64,000 bases of DNA. It comes from Streptomyces sp. NBC_01476. Its GTDB lineage: Bacteria > Actinomycetota > Actinomycetes > Streptomycetales > Streptomycetaceae. The notes below the pieces were generated by a model. The model did no database searches. It saw only the letters and a program-made list of their open reading frames with translations, and was not told the origin of the DNA. Made by a program: the position numbers and the translations under genes. Below are positions 1 to 9,119 of this stretch, in pieces. The stretch spans positions 1-64,000 of the forward strand of contig NZ_CP109446.1 in the NCBI RefSeq assembly GCF_036227265.1. Direction: 5' to 3'. Positions within the stretch are counted from its first letter, which is position 1; each line of letters begins with the position of its first letter.

Positions 1-637
1 TGGCATAGTCGACCAACAAACCCTTGAGGTCCCCGGTGCGTTCCTCGTCCAGGTCGAACCGGTCGGCCAGCGCCATCAGCGCATCCTCAGCACCGACCAG
101 GGCAGCATCCAGGTCGTCATGGCTGGTGAACACCGCACCCACCGCATCCACGCACGCACGGTCCAGGCCGCCGATGACAGGCTCCCTCTCCCCCAGTGAG
201 GCGGCGAGGGATTCCAGGTGGGTGACGATCCGGTTCAGCGACGCGATCGGGATCTCCCGCACCGTCGCCGTCCCGGCCAGGACCTGCCGGTAGAAGCGCT
301 GGACGTGTCGGCCTGCGGGGCTGGCGGTGTAGCGCCAGTTCCGCGCCAGGATCTCCACATACCGGCGCGCGTTGCTGTGATCCGAACGCGGCGAGACCGC
401 GCCCAGAGCGTGGAGCGCGTTCAGGCGCGTCTCCACCACACGCGTATCCAGGCGAACTCCCGCAGCCGACAGCGCTGCCGTCACCTCAGCTGCCGTCAGG
501 TCGGTCACCGATCCTTCAAGCACATCCATGATCGCGATGTACTCGTCGGACTCGGGACGCACCAGATATCCCACAACCCGCCGCGCATCAGACACCACCT
601 CAGCTCCGGCGAAATCCTGCTCTTCTTGCGTCACCAC
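1..637 (-). CDS. DUF2397-like protein (JetA of a Wadjet-type system), 3' end outside window
   Basis: The frame is open for 212 codons from a GTG at 637 (or GTG at 634) to the window edge with no stop, so the C-terminus is missing. A GGAGGGGG ribosome site lies directly upstream and favours the 634 start. The early segment reads VVGYLVRPESDEYIAIMDVL, followed by a winged-helix-like stretch and RYTASPAGRHVQRFYRQV. This order resembles DUF2397/TIGR02677 from memory. That family is the JetA component in some Wadjet plasmid-restriction systems, which normally also encode JetB, an SMC-like JetC and a Toprim JetD. Those genes would lie left of the window if present. The family call rests on recalled motifs, not a search. 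Confidence 0.6.
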   Translation of the reverse strand, partial: MVTQEEQDFAGAEVVSDARRVVGYLVRPESDEYIAIMDVLEGSVTDLTAAEVTAALSAAGVRLDTRVVETRLNALHALGAVSPRSDHSNARRYVEILARNWRYTASPAGRHVQRFYRQVLAGTATVREIPIASLNRIVTHLESLAASLGEREPVIGGLDRACVDAVGAVFTSHDDLDAALVGAEDALMALADRFDLDEERTGDLKGLLVDYA

Positions 638-1062
638 TCCCCCTCCGTACTGCCACGGGCCACATTCCCGGCCCGTATGTGGAAAGTAGACGCCGCCACT
701 GACAACCGCCCCGAAAACTTAGGAAATCCAGGCTCACCCCTCTTCGTGCGTGACCTGAATTCGTCGGCGGCAGCCACCAGCCAACGGCCGCCATCGGCCC
801 GCACCCTGCTCATCGCGTATGTGGAACAAGTGTCCCCAGCAGGGGCCTTGACCTGCCCGAACTGGTACCCGAACAAGATCTGAGGCCGCCAGGAGCGTTA
901 CGCCTGCGCGGCAACGATCGGTGCCGTACCGCAGACCGCTCATCACGCGAGATCCAGCCAGACTTACACGACAAGCAGCCGGCAGCAGATACGGAAGAAG
1001 CGCGTGCAAGCTTCAACTCCAGCACATTCGATAAAAAGTTCGAATATAGCTTCGCGTGGGAG
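638..1062. other. Intergenic region between DUF2397-like gene and recombinase
   Basis: No convincing gene was seen. The stretch holds the upstream region of the DUF2397-like gene and a short inverted repeat, ATTCGA (1026-1031) and TCGAAT (1040-1045), 17 nt beyond the recombinase stop. The 11-nt word CGTATGTGGAA occurs twice, near 675 and 817. No tRNA-like attachment sequence was recognised, although a recombinase gene sits next to it. Confidence 0.4.
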
Positions 1063-2355
1063 TCACTCTTGGATGTCGCGCAGAGCGGCTGCAATGAGCT
1101 GGTTGGCATGGTGTTGGTGGCCTCGCAACGGCTTGGCGTAGATGCGGTAGAGCACTGTGAGGCTGTGTCCGGCCCGTCGAGCCACTTCGGCCGGGGGAAC
1201 CCCGGCGGTGATCCACAAAGAGATTCCTGCGTGGCGCAGGCCGTAAGGGACCTGGGCGAACGGGGTCCCCACGTCGTCGGGAGGGAGGGCGTGTTGGCGG
1301 GCGACACGCCAGGTGCGGCTGTACTCGTTGGAACTCACGCGACCGCCTCGTACCGCGCGGAAGAGCCGACCGTCCGGTGCAGTGCCGTAGCACTCGATGT
1401 GGGTGCGCAGCAGGCGGACGAGATGAGGCGGGATGGGGACGGTGCGGGTGGCGTTGCGGGCACGTCGTTTGAGTCCCCGAGTGTCGTGGGGGTGACCGTC
1501 GTCGGTCCAGCCGGAGCCTGCTTCGGGATGGCTGCGGGCCAGGACGAGTTCGCCCCAGGCATGCGGACCTTCGCGCGTACTGGGCAGCAGGCAGTCCCGG
1601 TGGGTGAGCGCAGCGGCTTCGGCCGGCCGCACGGCAGCGTAGTAGAGACAGCCGAAGAACGCCTCCAGGTGCGCGCCACGCACCCCTTGCGCCCCTACGG
1701 CACTGATCAGGCCCCGGGCCAGAAGCGGGCCGGGCACGTAGCGGAAGTCGACCTCAATGTCGACCAACGGCAGTTGCCAGTCTGCCTTCGGCAGCGGGTT
1801 GGCCTCGAGCCGGTCGCAAGCGACCGCGTAGACCAGCGCGTTGTTGAAAATCATCCTCCTGCGCCGGACGGTGTTCTCCGCGGCCTCGCTTCCGTCGAGC
1901 TTCCGCGCGAGCGCCTCCAGGGCTCGGTGCAGGTTCTCCTGCCTGGCAACGTCTGCCAGCGGCATCGAGTGGCTCGCGATCCAGTCCAGGCAGCACGCCA
2001 CGTCCCCAGGGGGCTCCTCCGCATCCCTGCGCGGCACCCACACCCCGTCTCCGCCCCGAGTCATGCGGAACGCCCACCCGTACAGCGCCGCGCGCAGGCC
2101 CGCCGGGGCCTGACGCAGTGTGGATGACGCGATGAGGGGGATCGTCACGGTGGCAAGGGCCTCGGCGATGCCCGCCCGGTGCTTGGCCGAGGCGCGCGGC
2201 CACTTCCTCCGTACATGCTCTACAGCGTGTTCGAACCAGGTGATCCTGTTTCTCGCGCGCAGTTCTGTGACCGGCAGCCCCGTGGCTGTGTCGAATTGCT
2301 CGCCCAGCCGTAGCGCCGCCATGAGTTCGGCCCGTCGCCCGTCAGCTTGCGCCTC
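1063..2355 (-). pseudogene. Tyrosine recombinase/integrase, N-terminus lost at an IS3 end
   Basis: About 430 codons of a phage-type tyrosine recombinase remain. Visible catalytic features are the first Arg in YYAAVRPAEAAAL, the YGLRHAG box, the GHS box, and the likely nucleophile Tyr in LYRIYAK near the C-terminus. The catalytic half is therefore complete. The reading frame runs into IS3 DNA at 2356. The 62 codons beyond that point translate IS sequence, so the native start and N-terminal DNA-binding arm are missing. The missing part is not at the other end of either IS copy. This points to deletion or rearrangement after insertion, and loss of function is likely. Confidence 0.8.
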
Positions 2356-2424
2356 TGAGGTTCCCCCGAGATGCGGGGAAGGGTGACAGCAGGTCAGATG
2401 GGTCTCATGAGAGGAGCCCTGACG

Positions 2425-2733
2425 ATGCCTGCCCCGAGGAAGTACCCGCTGGAGTTGCGTGAGCGTGCGGTGCGGATGTACCGGGCGGCCGAGCCGAAGC
2501 CGGTGATCCGCCGCATGGCCGAGGATCTCGGTGTCCACCACGAGGCCCTGCGCAACTGGATCCGCCAGGCCGAGGCCGACGCCGGCGAACGGGAGGACGT
2601 GTTGACCACTGCCGAGCGCGAGGAGTTGGCCGCCCTGCGCAGGGAGAATGCCCAGCTCAAGCGGGCGAACGAGGTCCTGCGGACAGCCTCGGCTTTTTTC
2701 GCGGCCCAGCTCGACCCGACCCGGCCCAGGTGA
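2425..2733 (+). CDS. IS3 transposase OrfA (copy 1)
   Basis: This 102-residue protein from ATG 2425 (MPAPRKYPLELRERAV) has a helix-turn-helix in its first 60 residues, seen around EDLGVHHEALRNWIRQAE. A leucine-zipper-like coiled coil (LAALRRENAQLKRANEVL) follows near the C-terminus. These are the DNA-binding and multimerising parts of IS3 OrfA. GAGAGGAG precedes the start. The frame can be opened 54 bp upstream at 2371, but the typical family start is MPAPRK. It overlaps orfB by 4 nt, and a T TTT TTC slippery heptamer lies 33 nt before its stop. Confidence 0.92.
   Translation: MPAPRKYPLELRERAVRMYRAAEPKPVIRRMAEDLGVHHEALRNWIRQAEADAGEREDVLTTAEREELAALRRENAQLKRANEVLRTASAFFAAQLDPTRPR
2694..2700 (+). 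promoter_or_regulatory. Programmed -1 frameshift slippery site (T TTT TTC)
   Basis: In the OrfA frame the codons are GCT TTT TTC, giving an in-phase slippery heptamer. OrfB lies in the -1 frame, and that frame is open from the heptamer through the OrfB start (F-R-G-P-A-R-P-D-P-A-Q then OrfB). A slip here would make the OrfAB fusion that is the active transposase in IS3 elements. This is inferred from phase and family knowledge. Confidence 0.75.
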
Positions 2734-3650
2734 CCGCGCTCCTCGATGAGCACGCGCACCTGGGGGTCGAGCCCGTACTCCGGGAACTGCACATCCCCTC
2801 GTCCACCTATTACCGCTGGCGCCAGGCAGAAAAGGAGCCGTGTGAACGGCGCCGTCAGGACACGGAGCTGACCGGCCGGATCCGGCAGGTCCATGAGGAA
2901 TCCGGCGGGGTCTACGGCTCGCCCCGTGTCCATGCCGTCTTGAAGCGCGGTGGAGTGCACGTCGGCCGCAAACGGGTCGAGCGCCTCATGCGCGAGGCCG
3001 GTCTCGTCGGCATCAGCCCCCGCCGCGGCAAGGGGTTCACCCGCCGCGATCCGGACGCCGATCTCGCCCCTGACCTCGTGCAACGCGACTTCACCGCGCC
3101 CGCGCCGAACCGGTTGTGGGTCACCGACCTCACCATGATCTCCACCGGGGAGGGGCCTTTGTGGCTGTCGGCGATCCGCGACGTGTTCTCCCGCCGCGTC
3201 GTGGCATGGGAGACCTCCGCCCGCGCGGACGCGGACCTGGTCCTGTCCTCGTTGGAGTATGCCCTGGCCAGCCGTGAGGTCGCCCCGGGCGAACTGGTCC
3301 ACCATGCCGATCACGGCTGTCAATATACGAGTATCAAGCTGACGACGCGGCTGGTCAGAGCGGGTATCCGGGCGTCCATGGGCTCCGTCGGGGACTCCTT
3401 CGACAACGCCCTGGCGGAGAACCTGTGGATGATCATTAAGACCGAGTGCATCCGCGGCCGCGTCTTCGCGACCAGGGCCGAAGCCAATCTGGCGCTCTTC
3501 GAGTACATCGACGGCTTCTACAACCCCCGACGCATCCAAAAACGCCTCGGCTACCTCAGCCCGATCGAGTTCGAGGAGAAGCGCTACGCCGACCAGGCAG
3601 CGGCCGAACCGGTGAACCTGAAACCACGTCAACCCGCCCTGACCAGCTAG
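2730..3650 (+). CDS. IS3 transposase OrfB, DDE catalytic subunit (copy 1)
   Basis: This 306-residue integrase-core protein is read from GTG 2730. HTH-like IS3 OrfB sequence (SSTYYRWR, GSPRVHAVLKRGG) comes first, then the DDE core. The acidic residues are visible in LWVTDLTMIS (first D), HHADHGCQYTS (second D) and AENLWMIIKTE (E), with the usual spacing and the C-terminal YNPRRIQKRLGYLSP block. The length is normal and the protein looks intact. Expression is probably as an OrfAB fusion through the frameshift site at 2694. Confidence 0.93.
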   Translation: MTALLDEHAHLGVEPVLRELHIPSSTYYRWRQAEKEPCERRRQDTELTGRIRQVHEESGGVYGSPRVHAVLKRGGVHVGRKRVERLMREAGLVGISPRRGKGFTRRDPDADLAPDLVQRDFTAPAPNRLWVTDLTMISTGEGPLWLSAIRDVFSRRVVAWETSARADADLVLSSLEYALASREVAPGELVHHADHGCQYTSIKLTTRLVRAGIRASMGSVGDSFDNALAENLWMIIKTECIRGRVFATRAEANLALFEYIDGFYNPRRIQKRLGYLSPIEFEEKRYADQAAAEPVNLKPRQPALTS

Positions 3651-3711
3651 TCAGCCACTCCCGCACAGCGGGGGAACCTCAGGCACCGGCAGGGTCCCGA
3701 TCTGCATGTGT

Positions 3712-6700
3712 TCACTCGGAGTACGGCGCGAGTCGGGACACTCCAGCAACGACGAGTGCGTCAACTACCCGCTGCCAGTCGGTGGTCATGCCTGCGTCGG
3801 CGACAGCCTGGCGAAGTTCGATCAGCCATGACGTGAGCAGGAATGTCCGGTTCGCAACCTGGCTGGGGTGGGCGAGGACAAGGTCCGCCACCCACTGAAG
3901 GCCGACGCGTGCCTGGTCGTCCGCTGGCAGGGGCTTGAGGAAGCCGACGAGCTGGTCCACGCACGTGGCGTGACCCTGGGCGTGGGGCAGCCATTGGGCG
4001 ACGGTGTCCTGCCAGGCGAGCGGCTCCCACCAGACGATGGGCTGGTCGTGGACTTCCCGGTACAGGTAGGCGATTTCGGCGGCGGGGTTGGGCAGGAGCG
4101 CGGCGAGGGCGGAGTTGTACTCGTTCCTGCCGATGAAGGGTGTGTGCCCGGAGGCTTCCAGGGCGATCACATGGGCGATCACGGTGGGCCACATACTCCG
4201 TGCGGTGGCTGCCCTGTCCGCAGACTCCTCGGCAGCTGAGGACAGTGCACTCAGGAAGCTGCCGAGGAGTGTCGGGTGGTCAGCGTAGGCGTCGATGTGC
4301 TGGAAGACGGGTGCGTCCTGGCCTGTGCCTGCCACGGTGAGCACCGCCCGCGCCGCGATCAGGGCATGGGTGCCGCGATGGTCCATGTCGCGCTCCGAGG
4401 CCAGCAGGGCGCGTCGGTGCGTTGCAAGAAGCACGGTGAGGAGTTCGCCAGCCTGGGCGGAGATGCAGATTGATGCCGCCGCGGCTGGGCCGAGGGCCCT
4501 GATCGCCCCATCGAGGCGGTCCACCAAGATGGAGTCAGCAGCGGCCTCAGCGAGTGCGTCGGAGACCGGATCGTCGAGGGTGACGATGGCGCGCCGGCCG
4601 GTCTGCGGGTCCCAGGTGCCGAGGACGCAGTCGCGCATGGTTTCGACCGCCAGTTGGAGGGCTGTTGCGTGATGGCAGGTGCTGTCGCCGGCTGTGCAGG
4701 TTGCCTGCCAGACAGGGTCGAGGCCGCGGGCCAGGTGCACGCGTACCTCGTTGGCTAGGCCCCGCGCCAGCTTGCTCGCTGCGGCGGCGGCCTGACGGTA
4801 TGCGGTGGAGCCGTCGCTGCCGTCGACATGGGCTCGCAGCGTGGCGGCGGCAGGCAGAAGGAGCAGCGGGAGTGCTCGTGCGGCGGTGCGGTCGGCCCCC
4901 TGCTCGTAATAGGCCTCCTCAGAGTCGAAGGGGTGCGGTGAGACCGCTCCCTCCCCGATCCGAAGAAGTGTCTGGGCGGCGAAGCGCAGGTCGTCGGTGG
5001 GCAGGTCAACACCGTTCACGAGGTGTGCTGTGAGTGCCGCCGCGGCGACCGCGGCGGGCGCTTCCCACCGGTCGTCGGAGTCGGAGGACGAGCTGTCGAT
5101 GAGTTCCCGGGCTGCTGCCAGATCGCCGGCCAGGTCGTCAGCACTGAGATCTTCGGCCTTGCCGGTTCTGGGATGGACGTAGTAGCGGACGCTGAGCCGC
5201 AAGGCTTCGTGGACGCGTGCCAGGTCCGTGTTCTTGGCCTGCAGGGCTTCGACGACGTCGTCAGGGGGGTTGACCTGGATCTGCAGGCCCCCTTCCACGT
5301 GCTGCGCCTGGTAAGTGTCGCGGTCCAGGGCACTGGCCCAGGCGCGTACAGGGTGAAGCAGTTCCTGGACCCTTTCCTCACTGGTCTCGCCGAGGTCCCC
5401 CATGGCCAGCCGCCGGGCCGTTGCGACAAGCTCCTGCCCAACCAGCCGCAGCTCCTGCGCGCGCTGGTCGTCAGCACGCAGCACCGTCGCCATGGCCGTT
5501 TCCCGCAGCGACCAGCTCCGGCGCTCAGGAGCGGTCAGATCGTCGGCGGCCGCCCTCAGCCCGCTCGATTCGTGGACCGTGCGTGTGAACTCCAGCTTCC
5601 ACACCATCGGTTCGGCAAAATAGCGGTCCAGCAGACGGTCGTCGTGTTCGAGATGGCGGATGAGCAGGCCGACGACGAAGCCGACCATCGCAAGGTTCTC
5701 GCAGTCCTCGAGCAGGACGGCAACCATGGCGGCCACGGAAATGTCAGCCTCGACCATGCGGTCGCACACCCGCTCCAGCGCTTGGAGTGCGCTCATGCAG
5801 GGATAGGGGCCGACACCGGTTCCGCGGTACCAGAGCCACACGTGCGGGTCTCCGACGTAGGTACGGCGAGCCCCTGCGACGTCGAGTTGTGTCCGGTAGG
5901 CGCTGACGTCGTGATCCGTGGACGGGGCGCCGTACTGGCCGAGGCCTGCCAGGGTGCGGGCGCGCGCCAGCGCGGCGTGGTTGAGCAAGCGGTTCAGCAC
6001 CGCGACGCCGGTGCGGAAGTCCGTCTGGAACAGCGCCATGAACGGGCCGCGGTACCAGGCCGCAAGAGGGGCCACTCCGACCCCGTGAGCGGTGTGATGG
6101 CGGATGCCGTCCTCGTGGAACCCTGACCCGTCTTCGTCGTCGTTGAGGTAGTAGGCCTCGGTCAGCTCGGCCAGGAAACCACGCCGGTAGGTTGCCAGTG
6201 CCCGGCCGGTCAGCACCTCTTCGACGGCGGGGCCGGCCCATGCCGGTGCGTCCCTCGCTACCCGGCGCAGGACCGCCTCGCCGTCCTCACCGAGATCCGG
6301 TCCGAGCAAGGCCAGCAGCTCAACCATGAGTTTGTCGGAGATCTCGCGGGGGATCTCGGCGCGCGCACGACGGCGGGCACGCCGGCGCCCGTTTCCTGTC
6401 AAGCGCAGCAGCGGCTGCCGCGCGAAGTCGTCTTCGCCTTGGGCTTTGCGCGGCGGCCGTGCCGCCTGCTCGTCCTTCAGCTGGCGATCGGCTGCGCCGC
6501 AGGCAGCGAGTAGACGGTCGTGCAGCCTGATCCGCAGCGGATAACCGGCGGGGATATTCGCGAGGATGACCGCGTGGAGCCAGTCGCGCAGGATGCCTTG
6601 AACGTGCTTACCTTCCCGCCAGGGCTCCTCCTCGTCGAGCAGCAGGGCGATGAGCGGTTCGACTGCCACGATCCGCACCAGCCCCGCTTCGTCGTGCAAC

Positions 6701-9093
6701 CGCTGGTCCACCAGACGAATCAGTCGCCGCAGGCCGGCGTCCGGTTCAGCACGCAGCACAGGCCATGCCTCGCGCAGCACCGGGTCGGGCGCTCCGAGCG
6801 TCAGGAGCGCTTCACCGGGCACGTCTCCCCAGCGCTCCCCGTGACCTGCCGCGACCAGATCGTCAAAGGCCTGCTGCAAGCGGGCGAACCTGCCGCGCGC
6901 AGGCGCCCTCTGGCTGTCGGGGGCGGCAAGGCGTGCCTGGCACGCAAGCCGTGCGGCACCCAGCGCCCAGCGCGGCACGCCGGCGTCGACCAATACCGCC
7001 GTGGGGTGGGGAGCCGACAAGAAGAGCCGGGCGATCGCATACCGGCGCACCTCGTCGTGTGCGAACTGCGGGCCGATAGCGAACGGGGCGTCGGTCTCTG
7101 TGCGCAGCAGACCGTCCTGGCGCAGTCCGGCAAGAGCCGTGGGATCGATCGCTCCCACGACATCCAGGGCATCTCCCTTGCCGAGTTCCAGAGCGGCCAG
7201 ACGCAGAAGCGCGACGTTCCGGGCGTCCGGGGTCCCGCGTTCAGGGCGTCCTGGGCGGAGTACCAGTCCCGACCACGCCTGCTGCATGGCGTCGGCGTCG
7301 CTGAGGGGCGTGGCCTTCACGCCCCCTCGTACCAGCAGGTCCACCACGACGGGCCGTCGCAGCAGCTCCCGTGACCGCGGGTCGGCCGCGAGGGCCGACA
7401 ACTCTTCGAAGACCGCGACAGCTTCGGTCACCTGGGCATCGGTCAGCAACGGGACCTCGAAGCCGGCTACCTCCCCGGCACAGCGGTCACTGATGGTGTC
7501 GTGGACGATTTGCTGGGCGTCGTTCGCGGTGATGGCGACGATTTTGACCTCGGCCTGGATGGCGGCGTCGATGAGGTAGAGGAGGGTTTCCAGCCTGCCC
7601 TCAGCGAGCGCGTCCGCCCCGTCGATGACAAGGATCCGCCGAGGGGCGCTCAGCTCCTTGAGGAGCGCTGCCAGCGAGGTACCAAGTACAGACTCCGCTT
7701 CCACGGTGGTGACGGGGAGATGCCGCAGGTTGATACACGCCACCTGCAGGCGGTCGGGGTCTTGTGCAGCGTCGGTGAGCGTACGGACGACCAGGGCGCT
7801 CTTGCCCACGCCGGATTCGCCGTGCACGACGACCGCAGTCGCCTGGGACTCCACCAGCTGAAGCAGCTGGTGTGCCGCATCGCTACGGTCAAGGTGCACC
7901 GTGCGGCTGCGGTCCTCGGTGGTGATCTCGTCGCGCACCCACGTGAGCGCGCGTTCGTGGAGGTGGCCGAGCATCCGCCATCCTCGCCGGTGACGGCGCA
8001 CGGCCGAGTCGAGGACCTGGTGGGCGTCGCGCCGCAGAAGACTCAGGTCGACGGTGGCGGCCTTGGGCGAGTAGTCGTCGGCCAGAGCGACGAGCCGCTC
8101 CCGCAGTCGCGTGGCCCCGTAGAGGTCGGTGCCGCGGGCAACGCGGATGAGTGAGTTCGTTACGGGGGCCCAGTCCAGTTCGTCCGGGGTCTCGAGTCTG
8201 GGCATGAGCACGGTCAGCCGTGACAGCAGCTGCCAGGTGCGCTGCTCAACAAGCTGCGGGCTGGGATCGGTGGCCCCGAGTGCAGCCAGAGCGAGTTCGA
8301 CGAGCTTTTCGATGTGGGTAAGGCGTGCCCGGACGTCAACGTGGAATTTCCGGTGCGTGCGCAGGAGGCCGAAGAAGTTGGGCGCGTCCTTTTGCACGGT
8401 GGCCTCGGCTGCAAGTACTGCCAGTTGCTCCGCGTGCTCCTGCCGGCCTGCGACGACCAGTGCCGCTCGGTGTTCAGGCCCGTCGCTGGGCGCGTCGACG
8501 ACTTCCTGAACAAAGGTGCGGATGAGCTTTCTGCTCAACTCGTTGCTCTGCACGAGGTCGGGTGCGCGGCGCACAGCGACGGCGAGCACCAGGGACGGCT
8601 CCGGCTCATCGGCGCGGGCGGCATGGAGGACAAGGTCGTCGACCGCGTGCTCTGGTGCTTTCTGGAAGGCCACACTGACAACTGACCGGCTGTCGCCCAA
8701 CTCATCGGCGCCGTCGCCAAGAAGCAGATGGGCAAGGTACTGCACAGCGACCTTGCGCTCGAAAGTGACGCCACCGCCGCCGGTCGCGTACGGGCTCATA
8801 CCGGTAGGCGTCGCAGTGTCGGCGGCGCTCGCCCGGGTCTGCTCCAGCCATGTGCGCAGCGTGTCGCTGTCGGTGTTGAGATGCCACTGCTGGGAACGCC
8901 CGACCTGACTCGAGGCGGCGAGCCCGGCCTCTCGGAGCTTGTCCAGCGCCGCCGTTGCCGTGGTCGGGGACACCCCCAGGGCCGTTGCCACCTTCCGGCC
9001 TGACAGGGGCACGGTCGTGGCGGCCAGCGTTTCCAGGGCGCGGTATGCGTTCTCGCCCAGCATGCCCCGCAGCAACTCGACAGTTGAGGTCAC
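3712..9093 (-). CDS. Giant STAND-type P-loop NTPase with winged-helix and nuclease-like N-terminus
   Basis: This 1,793-residue protein starts at GTG 9093. Residues 1-75 form a winged helix (GRKVATALGVSPTTATAALD). Residues 105-230 resemble a restriction-endonuclease-like segment, with GGGGVTFERKVAVQYLAHLL, VDDLVLHA and a later LVLAVAVRR strand. The Walker A is HGESGVGKSAL (424-434) and the Walker B ILVIDGADAL (487-496). The remaining 1,250 residues are helix-rich without a recognised domain, as in the sensor arms of STAND proteins. Effector, NTPase, then long sensor is the arrangement of Avs-type and NACHT-type antiphage proteins. Defence function is inferred; the nuclease assignment is tentative. 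It is the only gene between two inverted IS3 copies, and a palindrome overlaps its promoter region. Confidence 0.75.
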   Translation of the reverse strand: MTSTVELLRGMLGENAYRALETLAATTVPLSGRKVATALGVSPTTATAALDKLREAGLAASSQVGRSQQWHLNTDSDTLRTWLEQTRASAADTATPTGMSPYATGGGGVTFERKVAVQYLAHLLLGDGADELGDSRSVVSVAFQKAPEHAVDDLVLHAARADEPEPSLVLAVAVRRAPDLVQSNELSRKLIRTFVQEVVDAPSDGPEHRAALVVAGRQEHAEQLAVLAAEATVQKDAPNFFGLLRTHRKFHVDVRARLTHIEKLVELALAALGATDPSPQLVEQRTWQLLSRLTVLMPRLETPDELDWAPVTNSLIRVARGTDLYGATRLRERLVALADDYSPKAATVDLSLLRRDAHQVLDSAVRRHRRGWRMLGHLHERALTWVRDEITTEDRSRTVHLDRSDAAHQLLQLVESQATAVVVHGESGVGKSALVVRTLTDAAQDPDRLQVACINLRHLPVTTVEAESVLGTSLAALLKELSAPRRILVIDGADALAEGRLETLLYLIDAAIQAEVKIVAITANDAQQIVHDTISDRCAGEVAGFEVPLLTDAQVTEAVAVFEELSALAADPRSRELLRRPVVVDLLVRGGVKATPLSDADAMQQAWSGLVLRPGRPERGTPDARNVALLRLAALELGKGDALDVVGAIDPTALAGLRQDGLLRTETDAPFAIGPQFAHDEVRRYAIARLFLSAPHPTAVLVDAGVPRWALGAARLACQARLAAPDSQRAPARGRFARLQQAFDDLVAAGHGERWGDVPGEALLTLGAPDPVLREAWPVLRAEPDAGLRRLIRLVDQRLHDEAGLVRIVAVEPLIALLLDEEEPWREGKHVQGILRDWLHAVILANIPAGYPLRIRLHDRLLAACGAADRQLKDEQAARPPRKAQGEDDFARQPLLRLTGNGRRRARRRARAEIPREISDKLMVELLALLGPDLGEDGEAVLRRVARDAPAWAGPAVEEVLTGRALATYRRGFLAELTEAYYLNDDEDGSGFHEDGIRHHTAHGVGVAPLAAWYRGPFMALFQTDFRTGVAVLNRLLNHAALARARTLAGLGQYGAPSTDHDVSAYRTQLDVAGARRTYVGDPHVWLWYRGTGVGPYPCMSALQALERVCDRMVEADISVAAMVAVLLEDCENLAMVGFVVGLLIRHLEHDDRLLDRYFAEPMVWKLEFTRTVHESSGLRAAADDLTAPERRSWSLRETAMATVLRADDQRAQELRLVGQELVATARRLAMGDLGETSEERVQELLHPVRAWASALDRDTYQAQHVEGGLQIQVNPPDDVVEALQAKNTDLARVHEALRLSVRYYVHPRTGKAEDLSADDLAGDLAAARELIDSSSSDSDDRWEAPAAVAAAALTAHLVNGVDLPTDDLRFAAQTLLRIGEGAVSPHPFDSEEAYYEQGADRTAARALPLLLLPAAATLRAHVDGSDGSTAYRQAAAAASKLARGLANEVRVHLARGLDPVWQATCTAGDSTCHHATALQLAVETMRDCVLGTWDPQTGRRAIVTLDDPVSDALAEAAADSILVDRLDGAIRALGPAAAASICISAQAGELLTVLLATHRRALLASERDMDHRGTHALIAARAVLTVAGTGQDAPVFQHIDAYADHPTLLGSFLSALSSAAEESADRAATARSMWPTVIAHVIALEASGHTPFIGRNEYNSALAALLPNPAAEIAYLYREVHDQPIVWWEPLAWQDTVAQWLPHAQGHATCVDQLVGFLKPLPADDQARVGLQWVADLVLAHPSQVANRTFLLTSWLIELRQAVADAGMTTDWQRVVDALVVAGVSRLAPYSE

Positions 9094-9103
9094 GCCACCA
9101 CGC

Positions 9104-9119
9104 TATCAGTGTCCTGATA
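9104..9119. promoter_or_regulatory. Palindrome TATCAG-tgtc-CTGATA upstream of the NTPase
   Basis: A perfect 6-bp inverted repeat with a 4-nt spacer ends 10 nt before the GTG start of the NTPase. There is no clear Shine-Dalgarno sequence between them. It may be an operator, possibly autoregulatory given the protein's own winged helix, or part of the -10 region of a leaderless promoter. Confidence 0.5.

Larger units (their letters stand above)
2356..3681 (+). mobile_element. IS3-family insertion sequence, copy 1
   Basis: The element is 1,326 bp. Its ends are the imperfect inverted repeats TGAGGTTCCCCCGAGATGCG (from 2356) and the complement of TGAGGTTCCCCCGCTGTGCG (ending at 3681). It carries overlapping orfA and orfB with a frameshift signal, the standard IS3 layout. 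The immediate flanks (ctc before, ggc after) do not form a target duplication. A second copy lies inverted at 9458-10783. All encoded and antisense translations match between copies, which suggests a very recent duplication. Confidence 0.92.

Noticed and set aside
638-1062. tRNA-derived attachment site next to the recombinase
   Set aside because: No tRNA cloverleaf or 3' tRNA end could be recognised, and the element's other border was not found.
2394-3632. 412-codon frame antisense inside IS3, repeated in copy 2
   Set aside because: It is a by-product of GC-rich coding on the other strand. No IS3 element uses such a protein, and OrfA/OrfB are convincing.
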